Below are positions 58,676 to 64,000 of a DNA stretch of 64,000 nucleotides, one piece after another. A program made the position numbers and the translations under genes. The notes under the pieces are model-generated. The model ran no database searches and was not told the origin of the DNA. It was given only the letters and a program-made list of their open reading frames with translations. The DNA comes from Harmothoe impar (Eukaryota > Annelida > Polychaeta > Phyllodocida > Polynoidae). Within the stretch, counting starts at the first letter, position 1. Each line of letters opens with the position of its first letter. The DNA lies in the NCBI GenBank assembly GCA_947462335.1, contig OX381710.1, forward strand, positions 59,838,842-59,902,841, given 5' to 3'.

Positions 58676-60795
58676 GTAGGGGTCCAGAAAATGTCCATTT
58701 CACAAATTGAGTTATTTTTAAAAAATAATCATTTTAAATGAAGAGAATGTATTGGGATAACTACATAATTGCAAAAAGCCCAATGAGTACTAATAAAAAA
58801 AATATGCATATTAATTATAATTTCATGATTTTTTCAGATTTTGGCTACTTTTCAGGGAAAAAATGACCAAAAATCGATGTCCCCTGGAAAAAATCTGATT
58901 TTAACGGAAATTTTCTCCCAATGATATTAGATTTACACTTTTTGCTTCATATGTGTTGCATACAAATGATACTTCTTCACAACATCATTTATTTCAATAT
59001 TCAATTTTTTTTCTTTTTTAATATTTTTTTAAATTACTAAAACAGCAATTATTCTCATGATCTCATATATCTTTTTAAACACTTGAATTTTTTGGAAAAA
59101 TATTACACTAGATGGATGTTTTGTGCCATTAGGCATATCCCGGACACCTATACTCTTGGGCAGAATGATAAAAATTATGACAACTGATCATTTTCTTGGT
59201 AAAATTAGAGCCCAAAGAAGGAATTAAAAATGACCTATTTAAGCCAAATTTCTTGAAAAGGTAATTAATTATACAAATCCTGCATAAAATTACATATTAC
59301 CTGCATTGGATAAGCGTATGTGTGAGCTCTACACTCCCATATCGATAGATTTTTTCTATTTTACATTTAACAAGCAAGAACAATTGTTTTCACTGGATGT
59401 TACGTTCACTAGATTGATGTTACGTTCACTAGATTTATTTAAACATTTTGAAAAATATCAGCCTAAATGTCCTCTAAGGAGGAAGGGAAATATCCATGTG
59501 GTGCCTAAATAGTACATGCACCATATACAATAAGAATCGTAACTCGGTGCAATGTCTTTGTCTTTGTAAATTAAAATATCAATTTATGTTACGTTCACTA
59601 GAATTATGTTACGTTCACTAGAATTATGTTACGTTCACTAGAATTATGTTACGTTCACTAGAATTGGGTTTGGTTCCACGGAGACAGTAAATTGTCACGA
59701 AAATATGTCCTTTTTTGTTCATTTCTTTTGATAGGCTGCATGTATGTCTGTTTGACAAACCTATCAGCAAGGATATAAGTGGATGAATGCATGATTTATG
59801 TAATATTAAGAACTATCAAAACAACATGTCCTTTATTTTATGAAATGTTACGTTCACCAGATATATGAAAAAGTCAGAAATATGCATAAATAATTAAAAT
59901 ATAGCCGTAACACAAATTGTCCAATTATATCTGAGCATTACAAATGACACTGACCTGTTTCCATCATTTTATCATAAACATATTTCATTCTAGAAACTAT
60001 TCAATTTTTGTGTTACGTTCACTAGATGTTACGTTCACCAGATATATTGAAAACAACCGAATTTTGGTCTAACTGTCTTATTTTTCTTATATTAAATATC
60101 TGGGACATGCTGTGACTTTTTTGCATAGGTATTATACCACAACCAACTGAAAACAATGCTATTATTGACTAATATTTCATTATAATTCCTCTATTTTTCT
60201 GCTATGTTACGTTCACTAGATCCGACTGAACACCTCTGAATAGTAAAATAAACACAATAGAATGGCAGAAAATACAAAATATCTTCAGATATGTTAGAGC
60301 AATTTGTATACTTTCATCTGGGTTTCACAGCTAGTTTAATACTATTCCATGTTAGTACTTTTCCCTATTTAAAAAGATTATAGGTTCGATTTAGACAGAA
60401 ACCACTGGCCATCAATTGACTCTAGCTATAAAACTATCACAATGGGGAATTAAAAATAGAGAAAAAGTGTACAGCACCCTGTTTCATGGTAGGAAATCAC
60501 ACATTTTTGCCCTAATTCAGTGAATCAAGTTCATAACTAAAATATGTCATCATATTTTTTCACTATTCTCATGTTTATGATAATATCTGGTGAACGTAAC
60601 ACAATTTTGTTTCATTAGTAATTGTATTTTTCAAACTTACATAGAAAAAAAAGTAAGAATCTTGGTATCACAAAATTTGGGAATGTGATGGTTCATTGCC
60701 TCCTTTATATATAGACAAATCTGCTACAACATTTGGGCAATTCAGAAATATTATTGTTTTTCACTGGAAATGGACATTTTCTGGACCCCCACCCA
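58673..60795. mobile_element. 2123 bp DNA transposon inserted in a TA microsatellite
   Basis: Terminal inverted repeats of 29 bp with one mismatch: left TGGGTAGGGGTCCAGAAAAT continuing GTCCATTTC, right the inverse, ending TTTTCTGGACCCCCACCCA. Both flanks are TA repeats, so the target is TA. The interior is AT-rich and has no long frame. It carries eleven copies of GTTACGTTCAC(T/C)AGA: ten forward (59399, 59419, 59588, 59608, 59628, 59648, 59847, 60012, 60028, 60206) and one inverted near the right end (60586-60600). Four of them form a 20 bp tandem array. It is non-autonomous; the family is not recognised. Confidence 0.85.
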
Positions 60796-60810
60796 TATAT
60801 ATATATATAA

Positions 60811-61839
60811 TCTGGGAATCATTGCTCTTGACGGAAGGTTATGGAGTCTTGCCATGGTAGTAAACACAGAATTGCTAGTTACAAGCACAAAGTTCTGTTA
60901 GCACATACATGTATGTGATAGGGCGAACCTTTATCATCATGTGTGTGACTGCAATTGGCAGCTCTAGTCAGCTGGCAGATATGGCTGCTACTGCTGCTAC
61001 AGGTATTTAGGTGTAGATGGCTTGTTTATGGCATGTTACCAGTTCTAAGTCACACAGAGAGCCCCCAATCCTCCCGCCCCTCCCACCTCTGCTGGATCCA
61101 TAGCTCGCCATTAGACTAATCATTGGTACTGGTGGGCGCCGACCGGGGGCGCCAGTGGCGTTGGTGATTTACACTGGCCTCCTGGGAGGTCGGCGGCCGT
61201 CAGCTGAGGCCCGGATCAAGGATACCAAATCTGATTGATCAGCGCCTGGGCCGGGCTGCTTCCCTAGCCTCCATCCTTCCCCTGTCACACCAGCGCTGCC
61301 TGTAGGGCCCGTTTTATTACTACCACGAGATATGTGAAAAATAGCCCATCGACACCAGCATTGTCTACAAGCCTTCTAATAAAAGATGGTAATAAAAGAA
61401 ACCCCTGATTGCATCTATTCTCATTATAAATACATTAGCACCGCCCCCGGTACGTTTTACACGTCACTTCAGAGGCCGCACGTGCACGTGTCAGCCCTCC
61501 CCCGTTGAGGCAGGGTGGGTGGTGCCTTTTTGCCGACTGTATGTTCGCCCAGGAAGACAAATGGCCTTAATGGTTTTCAGGCATACAGTAAACTACTTCT
61601 CCAGACAGCACTGCACTATAGACACAGGACTGATGTGCATGTTCTGTCTGTTATATAGCCTTTAAGCACCCACAACTGCAATCACCAGGGATAATATATG
61701 TCACTGTATGGCGTGTACATCGGTAATAAAGACTTCGGGTAAAAAGTTATGAGACTAAACCATTTAGCTGTAAATCTTGATCAATTCGTTCACATGGCCC
61801 CAGAGTAATTTCATCTACACATGTCCACTCTCAGTTAAT
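60811..61839. other. non-coding; GC-rich block at 61070-61320
   Basis: Repeat-free GC-rich sequence (GGTGGGCGCCGACC, CGGCGGCCGTCAGC, GCCTGGGCCGGGCTGC) is followed by an AT-rich part (61370-61440) with AATAAAAGATGGTAATAAAAG and CATTATAAATACATTAGC words, then CACGTGCACGTGTC E-box-like palindromes at 61479. It could be a regulatory element; no frame has splice borders. Confidence 0.3.
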
Positions 61840-62013
61840 ATATTTTCCGTTCTCATTTCTATCTTTGGTTCATCTCATAGATTCGATCGTCCTAGATACG
61901 ATCATCCAAGGTATTCGGCCTACCCTATCTGCTTGTGAAAAAAAATCTTAAGCTTGAGTAAGTCTCCTTGCATAAGTCAATGGCACCGTTAAACTACCCA
62001 AACAAACAAACAC
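61840..62013 (+). mobile_element. tRNA-derived SINE-like element
   Basis: AGATTCGATCGTCC (61879-61892) resembles a box B, and the 3' end reads ACCGTTAAACTACCC followed by an AAACAAACAAAC tail. The same layout as the element at 36661-36795. The left end is approximate. Confidence 0.4.
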
Positions 62014-62219
62014 CAGTTAGTGTGGCGTTACTCATGGTGTTTGTATCATCAGACGAGACGCCCAGCGGCGCTGACATAGGCCGCCAGCCATAAGCCATGT
62101 GACACAGGTGGCATTACGTCTCATGTGGGAAGCCATCACAGGGCAACATCAATTCTGCATAAACTACAAAATATTGTCGCTCTTGTGGGATGACACCAAT
62201 AACGATAGGTTCCATCTAG

Positions 62220-62510
62220 GACGTCACTCATTGTAAACGACGTTGCTGAATTACCTTGAAGCCATATTTATGTCAATGATGTAACCCATGACGCTTAAAG
62301 CCACAGGGACATGGATGGAACCTCCCATGTCGCCAATGACGTGACTCTTACATCTTTTGATGACGTCACTCAGACCATGAATGACGTCCATGACATCACA
62401 AATGACACTTAAACCCATGATGATGCCAATTTAACCACGGATGACGTCAATGACGTCAAAATGACGCTTAAAGCCATGATGATGTCGACGACGTATTTAT
62501 TGAGGGCCGG
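62220..62510. repeat. degenerate TGACGTCA-rich repeat cluster
   Basis: Words of the type CCATGATGATG, TTAAAGCC/TTAAACCC and (A/G)ATGACGTCA recur at irregular spacing over about 290 bp. Three full TGACGTCA palindromes (62361-62368, 62442-62449, 62451-62458) and many TGACG half-sites are present. It can be read as a decayed minisatellite or as a CREB/ATF site cluster. Confidence 0.6.
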
Positions 62511-62720
62511 CTGATGGCTGGGAGGGTGATGATGATGACGGTGACTGTGACAACAGCGATAAGGATAATGATGATGACATGGGGGCCATGGCTAGAAAGG
62601 AGAGGGGCCATCTTCACAGGCCTGCCTGCCTGCAGCCCCCTCTTTGATACCTCCTGATGACTCTGTTATCCCTTATATCAGCGGATCACAACGCCCCCAG
62701 GGTCCATCCACCCCTCCTGC

Positions 62721-62736
62721 CCCCCCCCCCCCCCAC
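62721..62736. repeat. poly-C run
   Basis: About sixteen C residues within a pyrimidine-rich stretch (62690-62775). Confidence 0.85.
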
Positions 62737-62863
62737 CCATGCCTTCTCCCCTGCCTGCACTAAGGCCTCCCGCTGCACCTACGCTGTATAGTGGGGCTTC
62801 CTTCTACATCTGGGTCCATATCCCTTAGCGCTTATTATGGCAAGCCTAATGGGTAAACTTCCC

Positions 62864-64000
62864 TTAATCCTGGTATAAGGGACCAAAAGCCGGCTTTTGG
62901 TCCCAAAAGCCGGCTTTTGGTCCCTTATACCAGGATTAACTCCCTTATCCAGGGTTTAGAGACCTTAATCCAGGTATAAGGCCCAAAAGCCAGGTTAAGG
63001 GACCAAAGCCTGGGCTAAGGTACTCTTAACCCTGGATAAGGTGTTAATCCTGGCTTTTGTCCCTTATACCAGGATTAACTAGAGAAAGCAGGGGTAGAGC
63101 AAAGGCTGGGTACATGTACTACTTAATCCTGGTATAACTGCCAAAGCATGGGTACTGTGCCAGTACCCATGCTTTCTACACAATGCATGGGTATATGTAC
63201 CCTTATACCAGGATTAACTCCCAAAAACCAGGTTTTTGTAACAATGTCTGGGTAAATGTCCCAATACCCATGCTTACTGGAGAAAGCAGGGGTTTCACTC
63301 TACTCATGCTTTCTCTTACCCCTGCTTTGTACAGAAAGCATGGGTTAGGTTAGGTTACCCATACTTAGTTAGGGTTATAACCCATGCTTTGCTTACAAAG
63401 CAGGGGTATTGGATACCCATGCTTTGTACAGAAAGCATTGGTATCTAATACCCCTGCAAAGGTGACAATGCATGGGTACCAGTACCCCTGCTTTGTATAC
63501 AAAGCATGGGTTTCCACTACCCCTGCTTTGTTACAAAGTAGGGGTAGTATCATACCCATGCTTAGTGAGAAAGCATGGGTATTAGTCCTTAAACCAGGTA
63601 TTTTGTGTACTAAGTATGGGATAAGGTACAAATACCCCTGCTTTGTGTACAAAGCCAGGGTTTAGGTACAAAGCATGGGTATTTGGGAGAAAAGCTGGAT
63701 ACAGCTCTTACCCTGACTTTGTAGACAAAGCCAGGGTTAAGGACTTAAACCAGGATTTTGGACCTTATACCAGGATTATGTACGTTAACCCTGTTTAAGT
63801 AGACAAAGCAAGGGTAAACTCCCTTAATCCTGGTTTAAGGGACCAAAAGCCGGCTTTTGGGCCCAAAAGCCGGCTTTTGGTCCCTAAACCCTGGTTAAGG
63901 CCCCTTAACCAGGGTTTTGGGCTCTAAACCCTGGTTAAGGGGTCTTAATCCTGGTATAAGGGCCCAAAAGCCAGGCTTTGGCCCCAAAAGCCGGCTTTTG
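62864..64000. repeat. hierarchical palindrome array, open at the window edge
   Basis: Begins with a 76 bp inverted repeat: two 37 bp perfect arms (62864-62900, 62903-62939) containing TTAATCCTGG, GGGACCAAAAGCC and GGCTTTTGG. A variant of this module recurs at about 63826-63900 and starts again at about 63948. The roughly 900 bp between are made of alternating half-sites, ACAAAGCA(T/G)GGGTA and its inverse TACCC(A/C)TGCTTTGT, plus CCAGGATTAA/TTAATCCTGG. Almost every 20-40 bp can pair with a neighbour. The region has no coding capacity: overlapping plus and minus frames at 63365-63665 simply mirror the palindromes. Confidence 0.9.

Noticed and set aside
63365..63665. Overlapping 93-95 codon frames on both strands
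   Set aside because: They translate the palindromic half-site array, so both strands give the same kind of peptide; no splice or start context.

Overview
The window looks like nuclear DNA of a marine invertebrate animal. Coding sequence is sparse, one minus-strand gene has a long intron with good GT/AG borders, and the rest is moderately AT-rich and packed with short-lived DNA transposons, minisatellites, TA microsatellites and two tRNA-derived SINE-like tails ending in CAAAC/CAACC repeats. The species cannot be fixed from the sequence; a cephalochordate or a lophotrochozoan such as a mollusc would fit. No rRNA, tRNA, CRISPR or bacterial operon structure is visible. Most long reading frames here are chance frames in non-coding DNA.

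Gene content. The only secure gene runs on the minus strand. Its last exon is 7899-8761 and the preceding exon is 31340-31619, separated by a 22.6 kb intron. The splice phases of the two exons agree (phase 1 to phase 1). Together they encode about 380 residues of a low-complexity tail rich in Ser, Gly, His, Gln and Pro, with the motif SNTDSGRGPSEEGD and a C-terminal DVVV that fits a class II PDZ ligand. This resembles the cytoplasmic tail of a cell-surface adhesion protein (a protocadherin or other cadherin relative is my best guess). Any extracellular part would lie beyond position 64000. A 114 bp open exon at 37488-37601 has compatible phase and may be an upstream or alternative exon. Weaker exon candidates lie at 46194-46694 (minus) and 42128-42238 (plus). 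A compact NRF1/YY1-type promoter sits near 51530-51604.

Mobile and repeated DNA. The window holds an unusually readable set of transposons. Three elements of 846-913 bp share TA-flanked CACTGNAAAAA ends but carry different internal motif arrays (14013, 22075, 54540). A composite element of about 5 kb (25892-30931) contains a 973 bp tandem duplication, a 1220 bp transposon in one copy with its empty site preserved in the other, and a pogo/Tigger-like MITE. A 1774 bp element (43400-45173) interrupts a 45 bp minisatellite exactly. A 2123 bp element (58673-60795) sits inside a TA microsatellite and carries eleven copies of GTTACGTTCACYAGA.

Other structure. A 25/26 bp minisatellite of about 24 units ends next to the 3' splice site of the 31340-31619 exon. 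The right edge (62864-64000) is a dense hierarchy of palindromes. A YY1-like word extended by GTCCCC recurs at several unlinked places. Several non-repetitive stretches (for example 25010-25330 and 49290-49880) look like possible cis-regulatory elements.
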